Part shown: one piece after another, positions 42,591 through 51,497 of the stretch
Layout of the letters: every line of letters starts with the position of its first letter
Numbering within the stretch: the stretch's first letter is position 1
Assembly: GCA_040507985.1 (NCBI GenBank)
Contig: JBEVNR010000037.1
Coordinates: 1-60,334, forward strand
Source: JBEVNR01 sp040507985
GTDB lineage: Bacteria > Pseudomonadota > Alphaproteobacteria > Rickettsiales > UBA6187
Direction of reading: 5' to 3'
Length of the DNA: 60,334 bases
Made by a program: the position numbers and the translations under genes
The notes under the pieces: generated by a model
Databases searched by the model: none
What the model was told of the DNA's origin: nothing
Seen by the model: the letters and a program-made list of their open reading frames with translations, nothing else

Positions 42591-43985
42591 TTACATGTGA
42601 ATCGCCTTAAAATGCGTCGCCAGCGCGGCTTCCTTCATCGCCTCGTTAAGGTCGGGGTGGGAATGGCAAATGCGGGCGACGTCTTCCGACGACGCCTTAT
42701 AGGCCATGGCCACGCACGCCTCGCCGATCAGCGTTCCCGCTTGCGGCCCGACGATATGCACGCCGAGAATTTCGTCGTTGTCTTTCCGCGCGAGAATTTT
42801 AACGAACCCGTCCGTCTCTCCGGTGGTGCGCGCCCGGCTGTTGGCGGCGAACGGAAATTTTCCTTTATTATATTCCACGCCCTCTTTTTTCAGGCGTTCC
42901 TCGGTTTTTCCGACGGACGCAATCTCGGGGAAGGTGTAGACGACGCCGGGAATCAGGTCGTAATGCACGCATCCCGCTTGCCCGGCGATGATTTCCGCCG
43001 CCGCCACGCCTTCTTCCTCCGCCTTATGCGCAAGCATCGGCCCGTCGGTGACGTCGCCGACGGCGTAAATATGCGGCACGTTGGTGCGTAACTTCCCGTC
43101 GGTCGGGATAACGCCGCGATCGGTTGCGGCCACGCCGGCGTTTTCCAGGCGCAAGCCGTCCGTGTTGGGGCGGCGCCCAACGGCCACCAGCAGCGCGTCC
43201 GCCTCCAGCTTTTCTTCCTCTCCCCCGTCTCTCGGCTCGACGTGAATTTTCACCTTGCCGTCTTTTACGGAAGCGGACGTTAGTTTTTGCGCCAAACGGA
43301 AGGTTATGCCTTGTTTCTCGAACAGTTTTTTCGCCAGTTTCGAGACTTCCCCGTCCATCGTCGGCAAAATATCGTCGGCATATTCGATGATCGTCACCTC
43401 GCTGCCCAAACGGCGCCATACCGACCCCAATTCCAGCCCGATGACTCCCCCGCCCAGCACGACAAGTTTTTTCGGCGGCTTTGAAAAGGCGATGGCGTGG
43501 TCGGACGACACGATATGCTTGCCGTCGAACGGCGCGGACGGCATTTCGGCCACTTTAGAGCCGGTCGCGATAATGACGTTTTTCGCCTCGACGCGCCGCT
43601 CGCCCTCGTCGTTTTGCACGGCAAGCGTATGGGCGTCGACGAAGGAGGCATGGCCTTTGATATAGTCGACCTTGTTTTTCTTCAGCAAGCCTTGAATGCC
43701 GGACTCCAGCCCGTTCACGACGGCTTCCTTGCGTTTCATCAGGGTTTTGACGTCTATTTCCGGCTTCTTCACCTCAATGCCCATGTCGGCGAATTCGTGC
43801 CGCGCCTGCTCGTAAAGGTGCGAAATATGCAGCAAGGTTTTGGAGGGAATGCACCCAACGTTAAGGCAGGTGCCGCCCAGCGATCCGCGCTTCTCGACGC
43901 ACGCGACCTTAAGCCCCAGTTGCGCCGCCTTAATCGCCGCCACATACCCGCCCGGGCCGCCGCCGATAACCGCTACGTCGTACAT
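42591..43985 (-). CDS. lpdA: Dihydrolipoyl dehydrogenase (E3)
   Basis: A 464-residue flavoprotein, the E3 of pyruvate and 2-oxoglutarate dehydrogenase complexes and of the glycine cleavage system. Seen: the FAD-binding VIGGGPGGYVAAIKAAQLG (about 6-24), the redox-active disulfide GGTCLNVGCIPSK (38-50), the NAD-binding VLGGGVIGLELGSVW, and the C-terminal HCHP-type active base as ICHSHPDLNEAM. The start is the ATG with an AAGGCGAG site; an upstream frame extends 55 codons but is not conserved-looking. None of the partner E1/E2 genes is nearby. Confidence 0.96.
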   Translation of the reverse strand: MYDVAVIGGGPGGYVAAIKAAQLGLKVACVEKRGSLGGTCLNVGCIPSKTLLHISHLYEQARHEFADMGIEVKKPEIDVKTLMKRKEAVVNGLESGIQGLLKKNKVDYIKGHASFVDAHTLAVQNDEGERRVEAKNVIIATGSKVAEMPSAPFDGKHIVSSDHAIAFSKPPKKLVVLGGGVIGLELGSVWRRLGSEVTIIEYADDILPTMDGEVSKLAKKLFEKQGITFRLAQKLTSASVKDGKVKIHVEPRDGGEEEKLEADALLVAVGRRPNTDGLRLENAGVAATDRGVIPTDGKLRTNVPHIYAVGDVTDGPMLAHKAEEEGVAAAEIIAGQAGCVHYDLIPGVVYTFPEIASVGKTEERLKKEGVEYNKGKFPFAANSRARTTGETDGFVKILARKDNDEILGVHIVGPQAGTLIGEACVAMAYKASSEDVARICHSHPDLNEAMKEAALATHFKAIHM

Positions 43986-44083
43986 TTTTTCGCTCGCCTT
44001 TAGTGTTTGACACAACGTTATGTATACGGCGAAGGCAAGGGCTTGTCTAATGGTTTGCGGGGCTTGGCGATAAAAAGCCTGCT

Positions 44084-45436
44084 TCAGGCGCCGTCCATTT
44101 TTGCTCCCACGATTTTCGCCAACTCCGCGAACGCCGTTTCGGGAGCGCATCGCTCGCCGGGCGCCTGGGTGAGGAAGCGTTCGATCTCCGGCACTTTTTC
44201 CAGCGCCACGTCGACGAGCGCGTCGCTGCCGCGCTTATAGGCGCCGAGGCGAATGAGTTCGCGCATGTCGTCATACACGGACAGCATTTCCTTCGCCGCG
44301 CGCACGACTTTAAGCTGCGCCGGCGTATGGCACCCCGGCATGGAGCGCGACACGCTTTTCAGCAAGTTCACCGCCGGAAAGCGTCCCCGCTCGCCGATGG
44401 CGCGCTCAAGCACGATATGCCCGTCTAAAATGCCCCGCACCGTGTCGGCGATAGGTTCGTTATGGTCGTCGCCCTCCACCAGCACGGTGAAAAGCCCGGT
44501 GATCATCCCGGAGCCGTTATCCTCCAATCCCGGCCCGGCGCGCTCGAGCAGTCGGGGCAATTCGCTAAAGACGGACGGGGTGAACCCCCGCGCCATGGGC
44601 GGCTCGTCGGCGCTTAGCCCCACCTCGCGCTGGGCGAGGGCGAAGCGCGTCACGCTGTCGATCATGCACAGCACGTGCATGCCGGCGTCGCGGAAAAATT
44701 CGGCCACCGCCAGCGAGACGTAGGCCGCGCGGCGGCGCATCAGCGGCAACTCGTCGCCCGTGGCGGCGATGACCACGGCGTTCGCCAGTCCCTCCGGCCC
44801 TAAATAATCCTGAATGAACTCCTTGACTTCGCGCCCCCTTTCGCCGATAAGTCCAATGACCTTGACGTCGGCCTCGCAATTGCGCGTGAGCATGGACATC
44901 AGCACCGACTTCCCTACGCCGGAGCCGGCAAATATGCCCATGCGCTGCCCCATGCGGCACGCGGTGAAAATATCCAGCGCCTTGACGCCGAGGGCGATTT
45001 TTTTTCCCAGGCGCTGTCGCTTGCCCGCGTCCGGCGCGCTTGCCCGCAAGGAAAACGGAACGTTTCCGCACAAAAGCTCCCCCTTGCCGTCGATCGGTTC
45101 CGCCAGCGCGTTAACGATGCGCCCCTTCCACGACAAGTGGGGAAAGATGTTGCCGGCGGACGGCATCGGATACACCCTGTCGCCGATGGAGACGTCGACG
45201 TCGTCGCGATAGGGCAACAAGATGGTCTTTTTGCCGGGAATGGCCGTGACTTCGGCGTACAGCCCTTCTCCCGGGCCGGACGCCACGCGACACGCCGCGC
45301 CGACCGAAACGAAGGGCGAGACGCCGGCCGCTTCGATGGTTCCCCCCGTGACGGCATGGACCGACCCATACGGAAAACATGCCCGGACCTTGGAGATTTT
45401 ATTAGTAATCTCTGATAAAGATACGTTTTTTCGCAC
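44084..45436 (-). CDS. fliI: Flagellar export-apparatus ATPase FliI
   Basis: A 450-residue ATPase of the flagellar type III export gate. Seen: the Walker A GIFAGSGVGKSVLMSM (about 166-181), the GLIGERGREVKEFIQ block, MCMIDSVTRFALAQREVGLS (Walker B region), and the C-terminal AAKEMLSVYDDMRELIRLGAY characteristic of alphaproteobacterial FliI. It could in principle be a non-flagellar SctN, but the C-terminus favours FliI. fliJ, usually adjacent, is absent: lpdA lies 98 bases downstream. It is divergent from ctrA. Confidence 0.93.
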   Translation of the reverse strand: MRKNVSLSEITNKISKVRACFPYGSVHAVTGGTIEAAGVSPFVSVGAACRVASGPGEGLYAEVTAIPGKKTILLPYRDDVDVSIGDRVYPMPSAGNIFPHLSWKGRIVNALAEPIDGKGELLCGNVPFSLRASAPDAGKRQRLGKKIALGVKALDIFTACRMGQRMGIFAGSGVGKSVLMSMLTRNCEADVKVIGLIGERGREVKEFIQDYLGPEGLANAVVIAATGDELPLMRRRAAYVSLAVAEFFRDAGMHVLCMIDSVTRFALAQREVGLSADEPPMARGFTPSVFSELPRLLERAGPGLEDNGSGMITGLFTVLVEGDDHNEPIADTVRGILDGHIVLERAIGERGRFPAVNLLKSVSRSMPGCHTPAQLKVVRAAKEMLSVYDDMRELIRLGAYKRGSDALVDVALEKVPEIERFLTQAPGERCAPETAFAELAKIVGAKMDGA

Positions 45437-45680
45437 AACCTAAGTATATCCTTTCCATGTTTCGCGCAAAAGTAGTCCCTAAGGATTAATGATTCTATAA
45501 GACGACAAAAATTATTAAAAATAACTGGTCTTTATTTTTTCTTTATGTTATATAATCGCTATTGTCACGTGAAAAACGGGGCAATAAATTAAATGAAAAC
45601 CTTCGCGCGTTTTCTCTGTGGAGAAATGTTTTCCATAGGGCGCGCCGTCGCTACGGCGATACGAAACGGGAGAAAAGTTC

Positions 45681-46406
45681 ATGCGCGTGCTGCTTATAGA
45701 AGACGATTTGGCCACCGCCAAATCCATTGAGTTGGCGTTGGCGTCGGAAGGCATTATTTCCGACACGGCCTCTTTGGGGGAAGAAGGGCTGGAAATCGGA
45801 AAAATCTACGATTACGACATTATCATCCTCGACATCATGCTCCCCGACATGGACGGGTACGAAGTGCTGATGCGGCTGCGGTCCGCAAAGGTGAAGGTTC
45901 CCATCTTAATTCTCTCCGGACTCTCCGGAACCGACCAGAAAATTAAGGGACTCGGCCTCGGCGCCGACGATTTTTTGGCCAAACCGTTTAATCGCGGCGA
46001 GTTGCTCGCGCGCATCCAGGCCATCGTGCGTCGCTCCAAGGGCCATTCCGATTCCGCCATTCACATCGGCAACCGTCTGGTGGTGAATTTAGACAACCGG
46101 ACGGTGGAAATCGACGGCAAGCAAATTCACCTCACCAGCAAGGAATACGGCATTTTGGAACTGCTTGCGCTGCGTAAGGGCGCATTGCTCACGAAAGAAA
46201 TGTTCCTTAACCATTTATATGGCGGAATTGACGAGCCGGATTTGAAAATCATCGACGTTTTCGTGTGTAAATTGCGTAAAAAATTAAGCAACGCCACGAA
46301 CGGCATTAATTATATCGAAACCGTGTGGGGTCGCGGCTATATCTTAAACGAAAATGCGGAAGACGTGACCGACGACACGTTTAAAATCAGTACGGCAACG
46401 AACTGA
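45681..46406 (+). CDS. ctrA: Cell-cycle response regulator CtrA
   Basis: A 241-residue two-domain regulator. The receiver domain (1-120) has the phosphorylation pocket IIILDIMLPDMDGYE with the phospho-Asp near residue 51 and KPFN with the Lys. An OmpR-type winged-helix domain (about 130-228) follows, with the very conserved block LTSKEYGILELLALRKGALL and the end VWGRGYIL. CtrA controls flagella, division and replication in alphaproteobacteria. No strict TTAA-N7-TTAA pair was recognised in the 244-base region shared with fliI. Confidence 0.95.
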   Translation: MRVLLIEDDLATAKSIELALASEGIISDTASLGEEGLEIGKIYDYDIIILDIMLPDMDGYEVLMRLRSAKVKVPILILSGLSGTDQKIKGLGLGADDFLAKPFNRGELLARIQAIVRRSKGHSDSAIHIGNRLVVNLDNRTVEIDGKQIHLTSKEYGILELLALRKGALLTKEMFLNHLYGGIDEPDLKIIDVFVCKLRKKLSNATNGINYIETVWGRGYILNENAEDVTDDTFKISTATN

Positions 46407-46414
46407 CGCCTCAA

Positions 46415-46485
46415 GATCCCTGCTTTCACGGGGGAACGACGACGTTCGTGCCGCGTCTCGTCATCCCTGCGAAAGCAGGGATCTC
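46415..46485. repeat. Palindromic repeat with embedded GNRA hairpin
   Basis: AGATCCCTGCTTTC (46415-46428) pairs with GAAAGCAGGGATCT (46472-46485). Within the right side, ATCCCTGC GAAA GCAGGGAT is a perfect 8-bp stem with a GAAA tetraloop (46464-46483). It follows the ctrA stop by 8 bases, so it may serve as the terminator. The motif is of a kind widely repeated in some alphaproteobacterial genomes; no second copy is in the window. Confidence 0.7.
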
Positions 46486-46562
46486 GTAACCTTGCTTTTG
46501 CCCCAATTTTTCGCAAGCCGCTATATTAACGACTTTTATCCAATGGGAATACTTGTCGCGTT

Positions 46563-47588
46563 ATGCCGTCTTTATCCCCCGATAACGTGTTTGAGGCGCA
46601 ACGCAGAATCTCTTCCCATACCCACCGCACGCCCTTATTGCAATCCCGGCTGTTAAACGATTGGCTTGGCCACGAGCTTCTCTTTAAGGCCGAAAACTTA
46701 CAAAGGGTCGGCGCCTTTAAATTGCGCGGGGCCGTGAACGCCTTGGCGGCGCTAAAGGAAAAAAACGCTCTTCCCAAAAAAATCGTTGCGTACAGCTCCG
46801 GCAACCACGCCCAGGCGGTCGCCTATGCCTCCGGACTATTCGGAACGCAGGCGACGATTTACATGACCAAACGCGCCTCCTCCTTAAAAAAAGCGGCGAC
46901 GCGGCATTACGGCGCGGAAATAATCGAAACCGACACGCGAAAAGAGGCGGAAGCGTTAGCGGAAGAAGAGGCAAAAAATGGATCCTACGCGCTGCCTCCC
47001 TTTGACGACGACGCCGTCATCGCGGGGCAAGGAACGGCATGCTTGGAGGCGCTGCAAGACGACGCCCGTCCGGACGCCGTCTTTGCGCCGTGCGGAGGCG
47101 GAGGGTTGCTTTCCGGAACCTACCTGGCGGCGTCCGCCCTCGCCCCCGACGCATTGGTTTTTGCGGCGGAGCCAAAAATCGCCAACGACGCCGCGCTCTC
47201 CTATCGCAGCGGAACGATATGCCGGCCTTTCAGCGACTCTCCCCCGACCCTCGCCGACGGAGCCGCTACCTTATGCGTGTCGGAAAGAACCTTCGCCTTT
47301 CTGAAAAAGCTAAGCGGATTTTATGAAATCGAGGAAACGGAGATTGTCTACTGGACGCAATGGTTGACGCACCTGTTAAAAACCGCCGTCGAACCCACGT
47401 CGGCGCTCGCGATGGCGGCGGCATGCGCATGGCTGCGCGAGCAAACCGAAAAACGTCGCATTTTATTGTTGCTGAGCGGCGGCAACCTATCGGCGGAATC
47501 GCAACGATGCGTATGGGAAAAAGATTTTCTGTGCGAACGCCCGTCAAAGTTATTTCGCATAATTCCGCCGCTTTGCTCGCATACGTAA
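46563..47588 (+). CDS. Threonine/serine dehydratase-like PLP enzyme
   Basis: A 341-residue fold-type II pyridoxal-phosphate enzyme of the threonine dehydratase / serine racemase group. Seen: THRTPLLQSRLLNDWLG, the PLP lysine in LQRVGAFKLRGAVNALA (about 48-64), SSGNHAQAVAYASGLFG, and the phosphate-binding glycines in CGGGGLLSGTY. There is no C-terminal ACT regulatory domain, so it is not a full-length biosynthetic IlvA. Catabolic TdcB-like or serine-racemase-like activities are possible. Products of such enzymes are the enamines that RidA proteins clear. Confidence 0.9.
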   Translation: MPSLSPDNVFEAQRRISSHTHRTPLLQSRLLNDWLGHELLFKAENLQRVGAFKLRGAVNALAALKEKNALPKKIVAYSSGNHAQAVAYASGLFGTQATIYMTKRASSLKKAATRHYGAEIIETDTRKEAEALAEEEAKNGSYALPPFDDDAVIAGQGTACLEALQDDARPDAVFAPCGGGGLLSGTYLAASALAPDALVFAAEPKIANDAALSYRSGTICRPFSDSPPTLADGAATLCVSERTFAFLKKLSGFYEIEETEIVYWTQWLTHLLKTAVEPTSALAMAAACAWLREQTEKRRILLLLSGGNLSAESQRCVWEKDFLCERPSKLFRIIPPLCSHT

Positions 47589-47761
47589 CATGTCTGCTTT
47601 TAATTTATTAAATAAAATATTTTCCCTGCTAATCTAGACCCAAAAATAGACAACCATCTGTTTTTAGTGTACTAAAGCTTTTTTACGTTCCGATTGGCCC
47701 TATCGATCGACCCCCCATTGTCTCCGGCGTAAACGCTTTCCTCTATTCTTTTGCACGCGTC

Positions 47762-48946
47762 ATGGCGGAAATCACGGAAAACGGAGCGCGGATATATCCT
47801 GAGATAACGAAAGATGCGGCCATTGCATTAGCGAAAAAACTTACCGAAGAGATGAAAGGCTCCGCTCCTCCCTTTATCGATGCGGAAAAGTGGAACGACG
47901 ACTATTGGAATGCATTATTGAAGGACAGCTCCCGCCCGTGCCGTATGACCGACGACTTTCAAAAAATAGTCGGTTCCCTAAACCAAATGTTTCCTCATCT
48001 GGTTTATGGTCTTCGTTCCATAAAAGGAAAGCCGATTGAAGACGACGATTATGTACCTTTTTATGACAGCGATTCGGCGTTTAAAGCATGTTTTGACGCC
48101 GTGATGGGAAAAATTGGGGAAGAACTGCTGGAAATATTCAAAAAACGCTTTCCAAATGGCGATACGGATAACCTATATTCTGCTTCCTACATTCAGTGCA
48201 TGGACAATACCCGTCCCGTTATGGCTTTCCATATCGATAAATCGAGCTACACGCCGTCCAAATTTCCGAAGGAAGTGTATGCGTCTCTCAAAAGCGGAAA
48301 AGTTATTGCTCAAAAAATGGTTTTTGTATGGACCTTTGCGTTCAATACCGTGCACGGAACTCTTGCGGTAAAAGGGGAGCACCACCGTCTATTTAACGAC
48401 GACGCCAAGCTGATCGATCCTAATAATGCAGGTGAGATTACGTTCGTAACCCCCGGACCGAACGAAGCGCTTGTTGCAACGGCCGAGGGAATCCCGCATT
48501 ACTATCGGAATGCGAAGCCTGGCATCCACACGCGAGGGCCGAACCACGCTAACGTGCCCTTGATGCTGTCGGGCAAAAAAGCAGGTTACCCCCCTGATCT
48601 ACCTATGCCGCCACACTCTATCGGCGGCATTGCGCGAATCATCTATCGTTACCAGCCTAAAGATTCCGATATGCTCACTCATGAATCCCTTGCTCATCTG
48701 TTGCAAGTTCTCGCATACCATCCGGAATACGACTCTCCGGAGGAAAGGGAGACCTTGGTGACGGAATATATCGAACGACTTGCGGAACTTAAGCAATTCT
48801 CAGGCGAAAAAGAATGGCTTGACGAGATGAAACCGTCCCTGACGGAGGTTTTCTCCATTTCTGATAAAACAGAAAGAGTTGGCGCTCTTGCCGCCCTAAG
48901 ACAACAAATCGCCGCTCGCGGCAACGACCATACTCTTGCCTTGTAG
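47762..48946 (+). CDS. Orphan protein with a dioxygenase-like HxD...H...R pattern
   Basis: A 394-residue protein that I cannot place in a family. It has FHID (H157, D159), then a beta-rich stretch (FVWTFAFNTVHGTLAVKGEH, 188-207), GEITFVTPGPNE, and GIPHYYRNAKPGIHTRGPNH (H246, R258). The spacing of HxD, a distal His and an Arg resembles the double-stranded beta-helix core of 2-oxoglutarate/iron oxygenases. The N- and C-terminal parts are helical and charged. There is no ribosome-binding site; the context is GCGTCATGGCG. The suggested fold is a hypothesis only. Confidence 0.5.
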   Translation: MAEITENGARIYPEITKDAAIALAKKLTEEMKGSAPPFIDAEKWNDDYWNALLKDSSRPCRMTDDFQKIVGSLNQMFPHLVYGLRSIKGKPIEDDDYVPFYDSDSAFKACFDAVMGKIGEELLEIFKKRFPNGDTDNLYSASYIQCMDNTRPVMAFHIDKSSYTPSKFPKEVYASLKSGKVIAQKMVFVWTFAFNTVHGTLAVKGEHHRLFNDDAKLIDPNNAGEITFVTPGPNEALVATAEGIPHYYRNAKPGIHTRGPNHANVPLMLSGKKAGYPPDLPMPPHSIGGIARIIYRYQPKDSDMLTHESLAHLLQVLAYHPEYDSPEERETLVTEYIERLAELKQFSGEKEWLDEMKPSLTEVFSISDKTERVGALAALRQQIAARGNDHTLAL

Positions 48947-49286
48947 GGTATATGTTGCTTTGTGTTGTTTATGCGTTATGTGTTGCGCTCACCTTTAGCC
49001 GCTCGTTTTCCCGCTCAATTTACCTGTCCGCGTCGGTTGCGTTTATAAAAAAAGAATTTTTCATAAATGTAAGTGATTTTTTCTCGTTCACAACATGCTC
49101 CGGGCGTTCAATTCCGATAGAAAATGGTGCGCAACATAAATGCGCGCGGATGTGAGGACGTACGGGACGACGCAGGACGCCGCCGAAGATAAGGGTTATG
49201 CAGAGGGCCTACTATTGTCTTTGCGCAAAAAGAGCGAATATGCTACAACCTCCATAAAATTTATATTTTTAGGAACGCATACCATC
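48947..49286. other. Intergenic region upstream of purM, no gene supported
   Basis: A 340-base stretch. A 67-codon plus-strand frame (48952-49155) and an in-frame extension of purM (from 49140) have no conserved features or ribosome-binding sites. The purM promoter should lie here, but none is clear. Confidence 0.5.
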
Positions 49287-50315
49287 ATGCACTATAAAGA
49301 CGCGGGAGTGGACGTGGCGGCGGGAGACGCGCTGGTCGAGCGCATCAAGCCCCTGGCGAAGGCCCGAGAGGTTGCCGGCGTGGTCGGCGGCATCGGGGGA
49401 TTCGGCGGCCTGTTCGACACGAAGGCGGCGGGATTCGTCGATCCCATTCTCGTCGCCTGCACCGACGGCGTCGGCACGAAGTTAAAAATCGCGATCGATA
49501 CCGGCATGCATGGCGGCGTTGGCGTCGATTTGGTGGCGATGTGCGTGAACGATTTGTTGGCGCAAGGCGCGAAACCCCTTTTCTTTTTAGATTACTACGC
49601 CACCGGCAAGCTTGACGTCGCCGCCGCCGAGAGCGTGATCGCCGGCGTTGCGGAAGGATGCAAACAGGCCGGATGCGCCCTTCTCGGCGGAGAAACGGCG
49701 GAGATGCCGGGCATGTACCGCGCGGGAGACTATGATTTGGCCGGCTTCGCCGTCGGCGCCGTCGAACGCGGGGCGGTATTGCCGGCGGGAGTGCAAGAGG
49801 GCGACGCGCTTATCGCCATGCCGTCTTCGGGCGTGCATTCCAACGGATTTTCCCTGGTAAGGAAAATCGTCGCGGACGCCGGACTGCGTTGGCAAGACGC
49901 GGCGCCGTTCGACCCGTCGCGCACCCTCGCCGACGTTTTTTTAACGCCGACGCTGATATACGAACGCGCGTTGCGTCCGCTCATCGACAAGAAACTGGTT
50001 AAAGCCATGGCGCATATTACCGGAGGCGGCATTACCGGCAACCTGCCTCGCGTATTTCCGCACGGATTGGCTGCGGAAGTGGATTTGGGCGCAATCTCTC
50101 CCCATACGGAGTTTTCTTGGCTGGCGAAACAGGGAGGCGTGAGCGATACGGAGATGCTCGCCACGTTTAATTGCGGCGTCGGCGCCGTTCTCGTCGTGGA
50201 AGAAGGGAACGTCGAAGACGCGTTGCGCCTGCTCGGCGAAGGCGCTGCCCGCGTCGGTCGCGTCGTCGCCAAAGACAAGGGCGACGTCGCCTATAACGGA
50301 CGTTTGGCGTTATGA
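49287..50315 (+). CDS. purM: Phosphoribosylformylglycinamidine cyclo-ligase (AIR synthetase)
   Basis: A 342-residue ATP-dependent enzyme of purine synthesis closing the imidazole ring. Seen: VVGGIGGFGGLFDTKAAGF near residue 30, DGVGTKLKIAIDTG, GVDLVAMCVNDLLAQGAKPL, LLGGETAEMPGMY and the glycine-rich GGGITGNLPRVFP. The start MHYKDAGVDVAAGD has AGGA upstream and gives the standard N-terminus; an earlier in-frame ATG adds 49 non-conserved residues. purN overlaps its end by four bases. Confidence 0.95.
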   Translation: MHYKDAGVDVAAGDALVERIKPLAKAREVAGVVGGIGGFGGLFDTKAAGFVDPILVACTDGVGTKLKIAIDTGMHGGVGVDLVAMCVNDLLAQGAKPLFFLDYYATGKLDVAAAESVIAGVAEGCKQAGCALLGGETAEMPGMYRAGDYDLAGFAVGAVERGAVLPAGVQEGDALIAMPSSGVHSNGFSLVRKIVADAGLRWQDAAPFDPSRTLADVFLTPTLIYERALRPLIDKKLVKAMAHITGGGITGNLPRVFPHGLAAEVDLGAISPHTEFSWLAKQGGVSDTEMLATFNCGVGAVLVVEEGNVEDALRLLGEGAARVGRVVAKDKGDVAYNGRLAL

Positions 50316-50935
50316 CGAAGCGCCCCGTCGCCGTCTTAGCCTCCGGCAGGGGAAGCAATTTTCAGGCCCTCGCCAAGGCGTGCGCCTCTTCCGACTATCC
50401 CGCCCGCATCGTCGCGCTGTTTTCCGACCGCCGCGCCGCGCCGGCGCTGGAGTTCGCCAAGGCGGCCGGCATTCCGACGCAATATCTGTCGGCCAAGGAC
50501 TTTGCGACGCGCGGCGAATACGATCTGGCGGTTTCCGACGTGCTGGCGGCCTATCGCCCGGACTTCCTCTGCCTTGCCGGCTACATGCGCTTGCTGTCTC
50601 CCTCGTTCGTCAAACGATGGGAGGGGAAAATCGTTAACGTGCATCCGTCGCTGCTGCCTTCGTTCAAAGGATTGCGCGCACAGGCGCAAGCGTTGGAGGC
50701 GGGCGTAAAAATCGCCGGATGCACCGTCCATATCGTGACGGAAGAGATGGACGCCGGACCGATTATCGCGCAATCGCCGCTTGTCGTCGAAGAGGGCGAC
50801 ACGGAAGAAAGCCTTTCCGCGCGCTTGCTTCCCCTTGAACACGCGGCGTACGTGAAAGCGGTGCGTTTTCTGGCGGAAGGAAGGGTTAAAATAGAGAACG
50901 GGCGCGCGACCATATTGCGCGCTCGGGAAGAATAA
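50312..50935 (+). CDS. purN: Phosphoribosylglycinamide formyltransferase
   Basis: A 207-residue folate-dependent enzyme that formylates GAR in purine synthesis. Seen: VLASGRGSNFQAL (8-20, phosphate-binding), FLCLAGYMRLLSPSFV, the active-site block NVHPSLLPSFKGLRAQ with Asn and His, and HIVTEEMDAGPIIAQ with the Asp. It overlaps purM (ATGA) and is followed after two bases by the UPF0262 gene, so the three form one operon. Confidence 0.95.
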   Translation: MTKRPVAVLASGRGSNFQALAKACASSDYPARIVALFSDRRAAPALEFAKAAGIPTQYLSAKDFATRGEYDLAVSDVLAAYRPDFLCLAGYMRLLSPSFVKRWEGKIVNVHPSLLPSFKGLRAQAQALEAGVKIAGCTVHIVTEEMDAGPIIAQSPLVVEEGDTEESLSARLLPLEHAAYVKAVRFLAEGRVKIENGRATILRAREE

Positions 50936-50937
50936 TC

Positions 50938-51396
50938 GTGCGCGCCTTGGCGACCGCAGAAATATCCTGTCTTTCTTGCCCGCCGCAACGACGCGACGCG
51001 CTCGTTATGGCGCTGGCCGACGCGCCGAAATTTGCCCGGTTCTTTGTGGACGGATTGCGATCCCCCGTTCACATTTCCGTACTCGTCGCCAATAACGCGC
51101 TGGAGCTATCCGCGTCCGGAGCGTGCGGAAATACGGCGGGCATTTCCGTTTCCCTTACGCCGCTAAGACGCATCGTCAAGGACTACCGCCTCATTTGCGA
51201 CACCTACAACCAAGCCGTCGCCCTTGCCGACGGTAGGCGCGTCGAAACCGTGGACATGGGGCGCCGCGCGTTCCATAACGACGGCGCGGAATGGATTGCG
51301 GAAAAAATTTCCGATATTTTTGAGGGAGACGAGGAAAGTTATCGCTATATTTTTACCTTGGTAAATATTCTATATATTCCGTACGGTCTGGAATAA
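50938..51396 (+). CDS. UPF0262 family protein
   Basis: A 152-residue alphaproteobacterial protein of unknown role. The diagnostic segments are ISVSLTPLRRIVKDYRLICD (family form LSLTPFRRIVKDYFLICESY) and VETVDMGRRAFHNDGAEWI (family form IDMGRRGLHNEGSE). It starts at GTG two bases after the purN stop and belongs to the purM-purN transcript. Confidence 0.9.
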   Translation: MRALATAEISCLSCPPQRRDALVMALADAPKFARFFVDGLRSPVHISVLVANNALELSASGACGNTAGISVSLTPLRRIVKDYRLICDTYNQAVALADGRRVETVDMGRRAFHNDGAEWIAEKISDIFEGDEESYRYIFTLVNILYIPYGLE

Positions 51397-51497
51397 GGCG
51401 TCTTTTTTTACTGGAAAAGTCCTACCTAAAATTCCAATCTTGTATTTTTCGCGCGGGAGTCGTATGCTGCGGCCATAATTTCAGAAAAAACAACGCT

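Noticed and set aside
44084..45436. Reading the FliI-like ATPase as a non-flagellar type III secretion ATPase
   Set aside because: The C-terminal block and its place next to ctrA fit flagellar FliI, and no injectisome genes are present.
45437..45680. CtrA-binding TTAA-N7-TTAA boxes upstream of ctrA and fliI
   Set aside because: TTAA occurs several times in this AT-rich gap, but no pair has the required seven-base spacing that I could confirm.
49140..49286. N-terminal extension of PurM by 49 residues
   Set aside because: The standard PurM N-terminus starts at 49287, which has its own AGGA site.
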